DNA from: Lithodes maja | Taxonomy: Eukaryota; Arthropoda; Malacostraca; Decapoda; Lithodidae | Direction of reading: 5' to 3' | Assembly (NCBI GenBank): GCA_037953745.1 | Contig: JBAKBP010007469.1 | Coordinates: 35,681-99,680, forward strand | Length of the DNA stretch: 64,000 bases | Shown: positions 62,991 through 64,000 of the stretch, in pieces | Layout: every line of letters starts with the position of its first letter | Numbering within the stretch: the stretch's first letter is position 1 | Notes under the pieces: generated by a model | Databases searched by the model: none | What the model was told of the DNA's origin: nothing | Seen by the model: the letters and a program-made list of their open reading frames with translations, nothing else | Translations under genes and position numbers: made by a program

Positions 62991-64000
62991 TTAACCTAAC
63001 AAGTGCGCATGGGGGTAATTGAAAACGTCCCCCTGTGCTGACGTATTTGAGGTGTTTCCGTCACTAAAATATTCATTGTACCATTAACCTGTTAAGCGCT
63101 AAATAGCCCTAGGAGCTAGGGTAGTTATTTGTGTATTTCTAGCCTTGGATTCTGACAGGAATTCGTTATATTTACAATATAGACCATTATTTGTTTTCGG
63201 TATGCTTTTATTTTACATATATGATGTATATATGAACCTTCAAGAGTGCTAAAATAAGTGGGAAAAGCATTTGGGTGGTGAAAACCGAAGATATTGGCCA
63301 CCCGGTCGTAATGTCAGGCGAGAGAGAGCTGCAGTCAACCCTCCTCTCTCGCTGTCTGTGAGGTAACTGAGGGCGGCGGGGCGGTCTGGGCTGGTGTGTG
63401 TGTGGTACATATCGATCTTTTCTGCAACCCACTTGTGCTACATTATCGCGGGAGAGAAAAATAACCGATAAATGATGATAATAAGAGGAAAATAGGTGAT
63501 AATTGAGGAGGGGAGGGAGGGGGGAATAAGGAGGGGAGGGGGGTGGGTGTGATTTACATGGATGAGTACTGGAGGGGAATTATCTCACCTAGAGACAAAT
63601 TTTTTTTTTTTATAGGCCCTTTTTTTTTTTGGAAAGCTTTTTTTATGGTCCTGCTTCCGTTAGGCCTATCGCGTTCCCTATAGGAAGCCTTCCGTGAGGC
63701 CTATCGCGCTTGCCGGGTTAATAGCATTAACCCGGGAACTGCGGGAAGACTCTTTAGAGTTCGGCCGGCGGACTGCGGGAAGACTCTCTGGAGTAAGTAA
63801 TACTAAAAATCAACTTTTTACATCGAATTTTTTTTTTTTTTTTTTATTTTTTTTTTTTTTATTTTTTTTTTTTTTTTTGGCCCCTGGGCCATGCAAAATC
63901 TCAGTCCTCTACCTCCCCTCCTTCCCCACTTTCCTCCTATTCCTCAGTTATCACCTATTTTCCCTATTATTCCCTTATTCTGAGGTATAATTTTCGTGGC
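62991..64000. mobile_element. TTAA-bounded MITE, copy c, with two nested insertions
   Basis: Begins as copies a and b do (TTAACCTAACAAGTGCGCAT). At the same TTAA used in copy b, a second element is inserted (63084-63721: TTAACCTGTTAAGCGCTAAA ... CGCGCTTGCCGGGTTAA). The host resumes as TAGCATTAA, where a further, inverted relative starts (63727: TTAACCCGGGAACTGCGG) and runs off the window, with long T runs at 63829-63878. Confidence 0.75.

Overview
This window is transposon-dense, AT-rich intergenic DNA from a eukaryote, most likely an arthropod and plausibly a decapod crustacean. That guess rests on short interstitial runs of the arthropod telomere word TTAGG/CCTAA, CR1-type LINEs ending in AATTAGGTAAATAC repeats, BEL/Pao, piggyBac and Tigger-like elements, and the absence of bacterial gene layout. 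The species cannot be named from this sequence. I found no convincing host gene, rRNA, free-standing tRNA or CRISPR array. Every protein-like stretch I recognise belongs to a mobile element.

Layout. 1-1990: 3' end of a BEL/Pao retrotransposon (broken integrase plus a probable LTR). 2015-5843: a DNA transposon with ~285-bp terminal inverted repeats carrying a broken gene for a protein with XPG/FEN1-like (PIN-fold) nuclease motifs and a Cys-rich tail. 5875-7090: CR1-like LINE remnant. 7091-15026: a ~1.03-kb higher-order tandem repeat (39-bp GC-rich minisatellite plus AT-rich spacer), split by four separate insertions. 15027-16281: a BEL protease fragment and a LINE. 16282-34662: two long Ty3/gypsy elements in inverted orientation, joined head to head inside an LTR. 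The plus copy has a single open 1701-codon gag-pol frame in the unusual order protease, integrase, reverse transcriptase, RNase H (Gmr1-type). 34663-37183: a piggyBac-type element on the minus strand, broken by a 951-bp TRIM-like element with twin 398-bp LTRs.

37180-48385 is a thicket of TTAA-bounded (piggyBac-type) and TA-bounded (Tigger/Tc1-type) elements nested in each other. It includes a 463-codon open frame that keeps the two ends of a piggyBac-like protein but lacks the catalytic core. 48415-51889: a CR1-like LINE on the minus strand split by a Tc1-like element, itself hit by a LINE and a Tigger MITE. 51890-57022: LINE remnants, foldback hairpins, minisatellites and MITEs. 57255-59380: a CR1 LINE split by a tRNA-derived SINE. 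59883-64000: LINE 3' ends and TTAA-bounded palindromic modules, with two insertions at neighbouring TTAA sites.

The elements do not form a pathway. What ties them together is nesting, which gives a relative history: macrosatellite and older MITEs first, then Tigger/piggyBac and LINE insertions, with the TRIM and the plus-strand gypsy copy among the youngest. All identity statements are by eye.
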